NCBI GenBank assembly: GCA_012103475.1
Contig: WLWS01000001.1
Span: forward strand, 62,001 to 126,000
Direction of reading: 5' to 3'
Source of the DNA: Gammaproteobacteria bacterium
Lineage (GTDB): Bacteria > Pseudomonadota > Gammaproteobacteria > Eutrophobiales > Eutrophobiaceae
DNA length: 64,000 nt
Shown here one piece after another: positions 9,527 to 18,852 of this stretch. Positions within the stretch are counted from its first letter, which is position 1. The number at the start of each line of letters is the position of its first letter. The position numbers were made by a program, and so were the translations under genes. A model generated the notes under the pieces. It did no database searches. It was given only the letters and a program-made list of their open reading frames with translations, and was not told where the DNA came from.

Positions 9527-11057
9527 AACTGCGATTGCATTGTTGAGCATTGTTTTGCTGTTCCTGTCGACTACTCTGGTATTCGCTGACTCCGAATCTA
9601 TTCTGGACGCATCAATAAAGGAAATTCAGAATAAACTGGCAAGTGGTGAAATCACATCAGAACAACTCGTTGAAATATATCTGGAAAGAATGGCTGCCTA
9701 CGATAAACAGGGACCGGCACTCAACGCAATCAGCGCGCTCAACCCTGAAGCCCTGAAACGCGCGATGGAACTTGACCGGGAACGACTGAAACGGGGATTG
9801 CGCGGACCCTTGCATGGTATTCCTCTACTTGTGAAAGACAATTATGAAACCAGTGATATGCAAACTGCCCTTGGTTCGTCAGTCTTCGCCGCCTGGATAC
9901 CTCCACATGATGCGACCATCGTAAAACGCCTGCGTGAGGCCGGCGCTATCATACTAGGTAAAGCCAATATGCATGAATTCGCCATGGGTTTTGCCACCCA
10001 CGGTTCGCTGTTCGGACAGACACTAAATCCCTACGCACTTGATCGAATTCCCGGTGGTTCCAGCGGCGGCACCGGTGCTGCGATCGCCGCCAACTTTGCG
10101 ACAGCCGGTTTCGGAAGCGATACCTGCGGTTCTATTCGTATGCCGGCCTCTTTTAATGGCCTCGTTGGTCTGCGCAGTACAGTCGGCCTCAGCAGTCGTC
10201 ACGGTATCGCTCCATTAGCGCATTCCTGGGATACAGGCGGACCGATGACACATAATGTCAGTGATCTCGCCATCATCTACGATGCCATAGCAGGCTACGA
10301 TGAAAACGATCCTGTAACAGCCGCCAGTGCCGGTCACATTCCAAAAACCTACACGGCCTTTCTTAAGACGGATGGCTTGCGCAATCAAAAGCTCGGCATA
10401 CTTCGCAATTTATGGGTCGTTGATCCTGAAGATAAAGAAGTGGCCGAAATCGTCAGTATTGCTGTTGAGGATATGAAAAAAGCCGGTGCCGAAATTGTTG
10501 ATGTGACGATTCCGGGTTTAATGGAACTTATGATGGATGACATTGGAGGTTTCTACGCCATTCTCGCTGAACTCAGAAGCGATTTTAATAATTACCTGAA
10601 TAACCATCCCAGCGCACCGGTGACGTCAGTCACTGATATTATCAAGTCCGATTTACTCAAAGATGAAGAATTACGTTCTAATTTTAAAACAGCAGGTGGG
10701 GTGAAGCCGGGCAGTACACACGAATATTTATCCCTGCAGGAAAAACGTGAACGCATCAGGCAAGTTGTTCTGGTAGCAATGGCACAAGCGAAAGTTGATG
10801 CCCTAATCTATCCGACTGTTCGTCAAAAACCAGTGAGAATTGGAGAAGTGCAATACGGTACAAATTGTCATCTTAGCGGCAACATTAATTTCCCCGCCAT
10901 TTCCGTTCCGGCCGGTTTTACCAAAGACGGTCTTCCGGTAGGTATAGAAATACTGGCGCGTAAATGGCAGGAACCTTTATTGATTCAACTTGCTTATGCC
11001 TATGAACAGGCAACCCAACATCGTCGCTTACCACCTACCACACCAGCTTTACCTTAA
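9519..11057 (+). CDS. Amidase-signature hydrolase with signal peptide
   Basis: GGSSGGTGAAIAANFATAGFGSDTCGSIRMPASFNGLVGLR motif; N-terminal MNKTAIALLSIVLLFLSTTLVFA; ATG at 9519 preferred over GTG at 9513. Confidence 0.9.
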   Translation: MNKTAIALLSIVLLFLSTTLVFADSESILDASIKEIQNKLASGEITSEQLVEIYLERMAAYDKQGPALNAISALNPEALKRAMELDRERLKRGLRGPLHGIPLLVKDNYETSDMQTALGSSVFAAWIPPHDATIVKRLREAGAIILGKANMHEFAMGFATHGSLFGQTLNPYALDRIPGGSSGGTGAAIAANFATAGFGSDTCGSIRMPASFNGLVGLRSTVGLSSRHGIAPLAHSWDTGGPMTHNVSDLAIIYDAIAGYDENDPVTAASAGHIPKTYTAFLKTDGLRNQKLGILRNLWVVDPEDKEVAEIVSIAVEDMKKAGAEIVDVTIPGLMELMMDDIGGFYAILAELRSDFNNYLNNHPSAPVTSVTDIIKSDLLKDEELRSNFKTAGGVKPGSTHEYLSLQEKRERIRQVVLVAMAQAKVDALIYPTVRQKPVRIGEVQYGTNCHLSGNINFPAISVPAGFTKDGLPVGIEILARKWQEPLLIQLAYAYEQATQHRRLPPTTPALP

Positions 11058-11094
11058 AGCCAATCCGCGGTCTGGTTTACCGGCATTTTCCACT

Positions 11095-12547
11095 TTATTC
11101 TTGTGCCATCGGACATAAGGTCTGGTTTACTTTTAGCGATTGCTCCACTGCATGGGCAATTTGATATAGTCGATCTTCGGCAAACGATCTGCCCATTAAC
11201 TGCAAACCGACCGGCATGCCTGCTTCACCAAACCCGCAGGGCAAACTGATCGCAGGTATACCCGTGATATTAGCCAGGTAGGTATCACGACCCAATACTT
11301 CATCACGGGTCAGGTTCAGATCATACTCGACGCCTTTAATTTTTAATGACTCGGCATCAATACGCGGTGCTATGGCTGGCGAGCTAGGAGATACGATTGT
11401 ATCCACCTCTGCTAACACCTTTGCAAAGCCTTCCTTTATCAAACCTTGTAATTTTCGGGCTTTTATATAGTGATTAGCCGGAATAAACTGACCAGCCAAC
11501 ATACCCAGCACCAACTCTTCACTGATCTGTGAACGTCGCTCACGCAGAAGGTGTTCATGTGTCACCGCGGATTCGACCGCCATCATCAACCAGACGCTAC
11601 GAGAATAATCGAGCCAGGGTAATTCAACCTCCACAAGCTCAGCGCCGAGCTCACTCATCAAATTTATAGCTTCATTAACTCGTTGCTCGACATCGTCGGT
11701 AACAACATCAAAAAAGAAATTTTTTGGAACACCTATTTTTATACCCTCTAAACTCTCACCCATACGTGCTGAAAAATCCGGGACTGGAATTTTTCTACTA
11801 CTTGCATCCAGAGGATCATGACCTGAACAGGCCTGCAACATCAGCGCGGAATCGGCAACGCTCCTGCTTAGTGGACCTACATGGTCGCCATGCCCCCATG
11901 TCAGCAGGGAACCACGCTGACTTACCCTGCCAAAGGTCGCTTTCATTCCAACTACGCCACAACAATGAAGGGAAACGAACCGAACCACCGACATCAGTGC
12001 CAAGAGACGCAAAGGTCAGACATGCGGCTACGTTAGCGCCACCACCACCGCTTGATCCACCCGGAATACGATCGGCATCCCATGGGTTTTTTACGGCGCC
12101 ATAATAGGGATTGTTTGAACGCCCGCCAGCGGCGAATTCGTGCATATTTTCCTTACCAATGACAATCGCACCAGCGGCCCGTAAACGCCGTACGGCTTCA
12201 GCATCTGCTTCGGGTATGAAGTCAGCGTTTGCTTTGGCTCCTACGGTCGCTGCTACGCCGGCAACAGCAAGGTTATCTTTAACACCCACCGGAATACCGT
12301 CCAGTGGCCCCAGATATTCATTTTTAGCAATTGCTATTTCACGTTCGGAGGCTACTTCATGCGCCTGTTCAAACATCTCAGTTATAAAACCACACAAGCG
12401 AGGTTGTAAACGTTCAATCCGCGCTACTGAGGCAGTAAGCACTTCTACTGGCGATACCTCTCTGTCACGGATCATCGGTGCCAGTTCCTGAATAGAAAGC
12501 TTGCACAAAGACTCGTCAGTCACGGGAATATTCACCATCGTCGGCAT
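11095..12547 (-). pseudogene. Amidase (GatA/AtzE-like) disrupted by a 1-nt frameshift near 11960-11966
   Basis: ORFs 11816-12547 and 11095-12012 encode N- and C-terminal parts of one amidase; removing one base at tcattg(t)tgtggc restores GTDVGGSVRFPSLCGVVGMKATFGR. Confidence 0.85.
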
Positions 12548-12719
12548 GCATTTGTAATGCCGAATCTACGTCGCCGAGATCGAGTTCTGACAACCTGGAG
12601 AATTCCGCTACAAAAGCTTGTACTACCGGTGTGACATCACGCAATTCTCTGTCCGTCATGGGTATACCCCCAAACTCATCGAGTATCGCGCGTAAGGTTT
12701 CTGGCGTTACTTTTTTCAT
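12516..12719 (-). CDS. GatC/AtzG-like small amidase-associated subunit
   Basis: 67 aa, MTDRELRDVTPVVQAFVAEFSRLSELDLGDVDSAL; immediately upstream of and overlapping the amidase. Confidence 0.5.
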   Translation of the reverse strand: MKKVTPETLRAILDEFGGIPMTDRELRDVTPVVQAFVAEFSRLSELDLGDVDSALQMHADDGEYSRD

Positions 12720-12725
12720 GGTCTT

Positions 12726-14033
12726 TTATAAAACTGCCTCATACACGGTCCCGCTTAACACCACTATTAAAATCAGCGGCACAACCCATTTAATCCAGAC
12801 AAAGTAGAAAGACACAAAAGCCCCTCTTCTGCTTCCAAACACCTGGTTTAAAGTACGTTCCCGGCCGATACCCCAGGTCAGAGCAACAACCGCAAGTAAT
12901 CCGCCAGTAAGCATGGCAAATGAACCAAAAATCAGATCTATGGTAGGAATTAATTCAGGTTTCAAAGTGAATGGAATGAGCAGCAGGGCCTGTATGCTGA
13001 TCATGATGATCAACAACTGTTTACGGCTAAATCTGCTTGTCTTTGAATCACCGAGAACCCCACCAATTACCGCTTCGATAACCGCGACATAAGACAGTAA
13101 TATCACCAGACCAAGAGAGAGCAGCATCAGACTACCGAAAATACGACCTCCGGGCAGAACTTCAAGCAACTTTGGCAGAGTCACAAACAGCAGAGACGGC
13201 CCCGCACTCAGCTCAAGGCCAAAAACCAGTAAGGCGGGAATTAAATACAGCGCTGCAAGCAGAGCGGCACTGGCATCTCCCACACAGGTCATAATGGCCA
13301 GCCGTGGTAACTTAACGTCATCACGTATATACGATCCGTAGATGATGGTCAGCGTCGCACCAAGACCGGTCGAGAAGTAGGCCTGACCCATGGCAGCAAA
13401 CACTTCGGTGAAACCGATCCGGGTAAAATCCGGTTTCAAAAACTGCGCAAAATGATCGCCGGCACCGGGAAGCGTGAAAACTCGAAAAACCAGATAGATA
13501 CTGACAAGGAAGAAAAAAGGTACGCCGATTTTACTGACTGTTTCAATGCCCCTACGCACTCCGAGATAAATAATCAGCATTGAAACAACGAGTACCAGAA
13601 TCGCGATAGTAAACTGTAAAGAATTATTAGCCAGCCCTTGTTCAAATTCAGGAATAGTTTTAGCGTCAAAGCCATTAAAGATGACAAACCAGGTGCTGTA
13701 ATAAATATTACCGATAACCGCCAGATAGTAACCGCCGGCTACGGTGACAGAAAACAGAAGCATATAGCCAACTATCCTGCCTGAGCGAATACCAAAACTG
13801 GCCTGAAATGCACCAATCGTGCCCTGCTTCGTTTCTCTGGCCAAAGCCCACTCCGCCATCAGCGCCGGTAAGGACATGAAAGTAATAAAGATCACGAACA
13901 AAATGAGAAAGGCACTACCACCATAACTTCCCATCATGTAAGGAAAACGCCAGACATTACCAAGTCCAATCGCCAGCCCTGCGGTGGCCATTAAAGAGGC
14001 AAAGAAAGAACTGAATTTTTCAGTCTGTGACAT
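12726..14033 (-). CDS. Sodium:neurotransmitter symporter (SNF/NSS) family transporter
   Basis: 435 aa; MATAGLAIGLGNVWRFPYMMGSYGGSAFLILF signature. Confidence 0.93.
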   Translation of the reverse strand: MSQTEKFSSFFASLMATAGLAIGLGNVWRFPYMMGSYGGSAFLILFVIFITFMSLPALMAEWALARETKQGTIGAFQASFGIRSGRIVGYMLLFSVTVAGGYYLAVIGNIYYSTWFVIFNGFDAKTIPEFEQGLANNSLQFTIAILVLVVSMLIIYLGVRRGIETVSKIGVPFFFLVSIYLVFRVFTLPGAGDHFAQFLKPDFTRIGFTEVFAAMGQAYFSTGLGATLTIIYGSYIRDDVKLPRLAIMTCVGDASAALLAALYLIPALLVFGLELSAGPSLLFVTLPKLLEVLPGGRIFGSLMLLSLGLVILLSYVAVIEAVIGGVLGDSKTSRFSRKQLLIIMISIQALLLIPFTLKPELIPTIDLIFGSFAMLTGGLLAVVALTWGIGRERTLNQVFGSRRGAFVSFYFVWIKWVVPLILIVVLSGTVYEAVL

Positions 14034-14147
14034 GCACCCATTCTAACTACTAAATCCTGAATGAGAGAAATATCAGGCACTTATTTTTGGGGTAATGTCC
14101 TAAACAGGTTTAATTTAGAACTGATATTTGAAGAAAAAAAACACTGT

Positions 14148-15290
14148 TCAAGTTTTTAAATGATGCCCATAGGGTTCGGATACCGTTACCTCTTCTCTGG
14201 TTTTTTTCACAAGTTTTCCTTCTTCGACATCAAAGTACTCTGTTTTGGGTTCCTCAAGCGCATCCCGGTTTTCTTCCCGATCGACACTATATATATCGCC
14301 GGCCGGTCCAGTACTTCGACTCAGCACCCCATCCAGCTTTTGATAGTCATTCTCGTCAAGTGAAAAGGTCTGTGTTCGTAAATTTTCCACCAGGTGTTTG
14401 GCATGCCGTGCGCCAATGATGACCGCAGCTACCTGATCACGTTCGAGGATATAACGCACTGCCACATTGCCAATACTCACTGAGTGTTTTTCAGCTATCT
14501 CCTCAAGGATTTGCAGCAGCTCCTGAAACAGGTTCCAGCCGCCAAAATCGTTTACGATTCGATAGTATTTATCCAGTGAGACATTCTCAAAAGCGGGTTT
14601 ACCCGGATCCGGTATGCCAATCCATTTATCACTGAACAGTCCTCCTCCAAGTGCGCCATAGCACAATAACTTCATATCATGTTGAGCACATAAATCCACC
14701 ATGCCATTTTCCGGTCGTCGGTCTGTCAGTGAGTACTGTACTGTATTGGAAACTATATCAATGCCTGCATCCAGCAGCTCTTTTGTCTGCTGGACGTCGT
14801 AATTTGTTACTGCAAGTTTGTCTATTTTTCCAGCCTGCTGCAGCTTCTGTAAATCCAGAGCCATATCGATATGCCCGGGTATTGAAAATTCCCACCAATG
14901 CATTTGCACAAGATCTAAACGTTCTTGCCCCAATCTTTGCAGAGATCGATCTACAATTTTTTCAACATCTTTGAAACTATGATTTCTGAGTTTCTCTTCT
15001 TCGAGAAAGTAAGGTACATAGGTAGTGAAGACTTTTATTTGTCGGGCTGCCTCATCACCGGCTCTTTCTCGATAAAACTGTCGGAATTTACCGAGCTTCT
15101 CTTCAACTCCCGCGTAGATATCGCCGCAGACGTAGGTGTTCATTCCCGCCTCTGCAAAGGCCACCAGGTCTTCCATTAATTCGATTTCATCAAATCTCCG
15201 ATCACTGTGGTCTTCTGCAATCTGCCAGTTACCTTTTAATAGTCGGGGAATAGTAAAACCAGGACGTAATTCTTTTTTCTCTATACTCAT
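14148..15290 (-). CDS. Aldo/keto reductase
   Basis: 380 aa; LVQMHWWEFSIPG, IDKLAVTNYDVQQ, VIIGARHAKHLVENL motifs. Confidence 0.88.
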   Translation of the reverse strand: MSIEKKELRPGFTIPRLLKGNWQIAEDHSDRRFDEIELMEDLVAFAEAGMNTYVCGDIYAGVEEKLGKFRQFYRERAGDEAARQIKVFTTYVPYFLEEEKLRNHSFKDVEKIVDRSLQRLGQERLDLVQMHWWEFSIPGHIDMALDLQKLQQAGKIDKLAVTNYDVQQTKELLDAGIDIVSNTVQYSLTDRRPENGMVDLCAQHDMKLLCYGALGGGLFSDKWIGIPDPGKPAFENVSLDKYYRIVNDFGGWNLFQELLQILEEIAEKHSVSIGNVAVRYILERDQVAAVIIGARHAKHLVENLRTQTFSLDENDYQKLDGVLSRSTGPAGDIYSVDREENRDALEEPKTEYFDVEEGKLVKKTREEVTVSEPYGHHLKT

Positions 15291-15314
15291 TGCCTTTGCT
15301 GTTCTGTTAATCAG

Positions 15315-15656
15315 TTATTCCGGAGTTTGAGTTAAGGTATTTTCACTGTGTCGATAGACCTTCTTTTCACCGCGACTGATGTGAAAACGCCCTCCACAAT
15401 TCGGGTCCGGACAGGCGATTACGGCATCTGTACTCATCCAGTCATATTTTGAAGTCTCTCGCTGCTTGGCTGGCAATACGGGCAAAATGGCTGCTAGGGT
15501 AAACATGGGGAAACGTACACCGGGAGGGAATTCGATCAGGTCGTCGTCAGTAACAGTAAAATAATCACCAAGTTTATGATTGCAAACCATCGGTTTACCG
15601 TCGTCACTGGATTTTACTTCAACCTTGAGATCGTAGAGTTCGTAAAAGTCATCCAT
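15315..15656 (-). CDS. TIGR04076-like small protein
   Basis: 113 aa; layout YDLKVEV...CNHKLGDYFTV...FPPGVRFPMFTLAAILPVLPAKQRE...CPDPNCGGRFHISR resembles this uncharacterised family. Confidence 0.5.
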   Translation of the reverse strand: MDDFYELYDLKVEVKSSDDGKPMVCNHKLGDYFTVTDDDLIEFPPGVRFPMFTLAAILPVLPAKQRETSKYDWMSTDAVIACPDPNCGGRFHISRGEKKVYRHSENTLTQTPE

Positions 15657-15696
15657 TCGCCATACCCGAGTTTAGTCAGAAAGGATAAAAGAAAGT

Positions 15697-15741
15697 GAAG
15701 CGCGCAATAGCAAACGTTGGGGTTGTGCTACCGCGCGCTTC
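15697..15741. terminator. Long interrupted hairpin, possible terminator of the minus-strand TBDR
   Basis: gaagcgcgc-aa-tagca...tgcta-cc-gcgcgcttc; minus-strand downstream side is only moderately T-rich (ACTTTCTTTTATCC). Confidence 0.5.
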
Positions 15742-15754
15742 TCCCCAGGGGGTA

Positions 15755-18034
15755 CTACCAGCTATAACCTACCGTGCCACCAAACCATCTTGGCGAAGCA
15801 ACCGAGTGCTGTGTCACACCCGTAATTCCGGTAATGTCAAAAGCCGTTGGAAAGTACACTTCGTCAGTGAAGTTCTTCACCCAAAGTCTGAGCATCCATT
15901 GATCATTGGCCGAGAGCCACTGAACATTAGCATTCGCCACCGTATAAGAGGCATCACGAATCGCCGGATCATTCACCGCATTAAGCGGCCGATCATCGAC
16001 ATAGTTCATGTCAATCTGAGCGGTCATACGTCCACCAAATGCGGCCCACTCATAGCGACCAAGGGCATTAAAACTGACATCCGGTGCATTGGGCATCTGT
16101 CGGTTAGACACACCACCAGCGCCGGCAAAGTCCTGAATCTCCGCATCAAGTAAGGACAGACCAAACAGGAATTCCCATCCCTCTGCCGGAGCGAGGGTGA
16201 GTTCGATTTCAGAACCCAGAATTTCCGCATCGGTATTAAACACAATCAAACTTGGCCCGCGTTGCGAGAAGGTCTGAAAGCCTTCGTAATCGCTGAAGAA
16301 GACCGAGGCACTGACTCCGGCTTTACCATCAAAATACTCGGATTTATAACCCAACTCATAGGTCAGCGGTGTTTCACTGCCATAGGTGATTTCGTTGGCA
16401 TCAAAGAAAGAGATAATAACGCCGTTAAAGCCACCCGCTTTATGTCCGCGAGAGATTTTACCGTATACCAGCGTATCGTCATTCATACGCCAGTCCAGCT
16501 CAATGTTACCCGACCAGTCTCCTTCTGTGCGTCGCGTCTTGGCCAGACCCGTGCCCTGAATCTGTGGTGCAAAGATAAGACAATCCGTGGAATTCAAACC
16601 ACCGAGAGCGGGTAGAAAGGTACATCGGGGGTTTAATGCAAAGTCTTTCTCATCCTCGGTCCAGCGTAAACCGACAATACCGGTAAAAGCATCGTTGAAG
16701 TCATACTCAACCTGCGAAAAAACAGCGTAAGTAGTTGTTTCCAGTTCCCATAGGTTATCCAGACCTACGCCCAGAGAACCTGTGGCTTCAACGCCGGTAC
16801 GTCCGTTACTATCTATGTTCAGATAATAACCTCCGACCACCCAACGCAATTGTTCAGCCTCACCAGCCAGTCTCAGTTCCTGAGAGAACTGGTTGGAATC
16901 CATGTCCTGAAAAAAGTGGAAGAGTGTCTGTGCTGTACTATCTGAATCTTCGTTATAACGCTTTCTGAAATCCTGCCAGTCAGTGATAGACGTAATGGTG
17001 CCGAAATCCGTTTCGTACTCTATATTACCCGTCACACCAAAGTGATCACGTTCAAAGAAAGTATTGAAATCGGTTTCTGCACGGTAAGGTCCGTCATTAT
17101 TCACACCACCATAACAATCCGTCGCACCTAAGACTGGTGTACCTGGCACCGTACCAAAGCCGGGAAAGACGTTAGTGCAATAGTCAAAATGTGTTGCTGA
17201 GTCGACGTTCTTAATAAAGCCGTCACCCGGTAAGCCAGTAATACCGCCGACATCGGTGACACCTGAACGAACATCGTAGACGTCTGCGTTAGTATCATCT
17301 GTAGCCCAACGACCAAGGACGTGTATGGACAACCTGTCGTTGGGTTCAAAAAGTAGCTGCGCTCTGCCGCTGTAATTACCCACATCACGTGTATCCGGCC
17401 CATTATCAATCTCGATGAAACCATCGGTATCTTCGTAGTACATCGACAAACGCCCTTTCAGGGTATCGGACAAGGGACCGCTGATAGCGCCTTCACCTTT
17501 TATCTGCCCATACTCACCAGCGGTGAATTCGACATACCCTTCGTTTTCATCGGTCGGCTTAGCCGAGATAAGATGCACCAGACCTGCAGTAGCATTACGA
17601 CCAAAAAGCGTGCCTTGTGAGCCGCGTAGTACCTCGACACGTTCTAGATCGTAAAAATTAAAGCCGACTCCGGCCAGATAACTGTTGTAGGCACCATCGA
17701 TATAGACTGCTACCGGTCCTTCCTGTTGATCGTTAAAATCCAGCTGGCCGGCACCGCGAATGGTAAACACCGTCGTCACACCACCACCGTAGTCGCTGAC
17801 AATCAATCCTGGCGTCTGGTTATCAATATCCTGCGAAGAATTCACTCCGAGAGCTCGCATTTGCTGTCCGGAAAAGGCAGTCACTGAAATACCCACGTCG
17901 GACAGACTCTGCTCACGCTTTTGCGCCGTCACCACTACTTCCTCAAGTATCTGGGCATTGGCACCGGAATGAAAAGCAAGAATCAGTGAAAAACTGAGCC
18001 CTAACATCAACTGCGCGTATTTGAGATGTCGCAT
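15755..18034 (-). CDS. TonB-dependent receptor
   Basis: 759 aa; signal peptide, TonB-box/plug ILEEVVVTAQKREQSLSDVGISVTAFSGQQM, VEVLRGSQGTLFGRNATAG, C-terminal aromatic W. Confidence 0.95.
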   Translation of the reverse strand: MRHLKYAQLMLGLSFSLILAFHSGANAQILEEVVVTAQKREQSLSDVGISVTAFSGQQMRALGVNSSQDIDNQTPGLIVSDYGGGVTTVFTIRGAGQLDFNDQQEGPVAVYIDGAYNSYLAGVGFNFYDLERVEVLRGSQGTLFGRNATAGLVHLISAKPTDENEGYVEFTAGEYGQIKGEGAISGPLSDTLKGRLSMYYEDTDGFIEIDNGPDTRDVGNYSGRAQLLFEPNDRLSIHVLGRWATDDTNADVYDVRSGVTDVGGITGLPGDGFIKNVDSATHFDYCTNVFPGFGTVPGTPVLGATDCYGGVNNDGPYRAETDFNTFFERDHFGVTGNIEYETDFGTITSITDWQDFRKRYNEDSDSTAQTLFHFFQDMDSNQFSQELRLAGEAEQLRWVVGGYYLNIDSNGRTGVEATGSLGVGLDNLWELETTTYAVFSQVEYDFNDAFTGIVGLRWTEDEKDFALNPRCTFLPALGGLNSTDCLIFAPQIQGTGLAKTRRTEGDWSGNIELDWRMNDDTLVYGKISRGHKAGGFNGVIISFFDANEITYGSETPLTYELGYKSEYFDGKAGVSASVFFSDYEGFQTFSQRGPSLIVFNTDAEILGSEIELTLAPAEGWEFLFGLSLLDAEIQDFAGAGGVSNRQMPNAPDVSFNALGRYEWAAFGGRMTAQIDMNYVDDRPLNAVNDPAIRDASYTVANANVQWLSANDQWMLRLWVKNFTDEVYFPTAFDITGITGVTQHSVASPRWFGGTVGYSW

Positions 18035-18307
18035 CTACCCCTCCAATTTATTGATTTATCGCTAATTTCTCGAAGACCTTAAGCATCTAGATCGAAGCAA
18101 AAATCATCTTAACAGAAAAAAGTCAATTGACATAATTTTGTTTTCATGATTATTTATTTACCTGATTTTTTTATCTTTTTAAAAAATTTTGAATCAAATC
18201 TAACTTATATAAAATGTCTACTGTATTTATTTTAATCCTTATCTAACGTAGACTGCTCACCGCGAACTTCAAAACTTTATTAAATCGATTAATAAACAAA
18301 GCGAAAC

Positions 18308-18835
18308 ATGGCTATGAGAAATGACAAGGCGCCCACAATTACTCTATGCAAATGGAGTAAAATCCTAATAAATTCCGTGATGTGCCTGTTTTTTATCTTT
18401 TCATCTGCAGCTTTTAGTAGCGGGGAGAATACAGCGATGGACAATCGTCGAGTGGTAGAAGCTATCTACAAGGGTTTTGAGACTGGTGATATGGACACTA
18501 TTCTGGCCAGCATGAGCGACGATATTGTCTGGTTGCATCCGGGCAAAGCAGATGAGATCCCGTTTGCCGGCAGATTCGAAGGCAAGAAAGGGGTGCAGCG
18601 TTTTTTTAATACAGCCTTTTCGACAATTGATGTACTTGAACAGAAGGTTCATTCGTTCGAGGCCAGCGGCGATAAAGTTATCGTTTTAGGCTTTGAGCAC
18701 ATGCGTGTAAAGGCCACCGGCAAGGAATATCAATCCAACTGGATACACATGTATACGGTTAAAGCTGGTCAAGCTGTAATGTTTGAGGAATTTATTGACA
18801 CCGCAGCTCTGGTTGATGCCTTCTCCTCGAACTAA
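18308..18835 (+). CDS. SnoaL-like / ketosteroid-isomerase-like protein, exported
   Basis: NRRVVEAIYKGFETGDMDTILASMSDDIVWLHPG...FAGRFEGKKGVQRFF; N-terminal hydrophobic signal. Confidence 0.8.
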   Translation: MAMRNDKAPTITLCKWSKILINSVMCLFFIFSSAAFSSGENTAMDNRRVVEAIYKGFETGDMDTILASMSDDIVWLHPGKADEIPFAGRFEGKKGVQRFFNTAFSTIDVLEQKVHSFEASGDKVIVLGFEHMRVKATGKEYQSNWIHMYTVKAGQAVMFEEFIDTAALVDAFSSN

Positions 18836-18852
18836 GCATGGAATAAAGCAAA

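Noticed and set aside
10814-10820. ctatccg inside the first amidase, matching the XylS-like half-site core
   Set aside because: Single half-site within coding sequence, no partner at 21-22 bp
11069-11130. Direct repeat ggtctggtttac at 11069-11080 and 11119-11130
   Set aside because: One copy lies inside the amidase coding end; short, no further copies seen, no supported function
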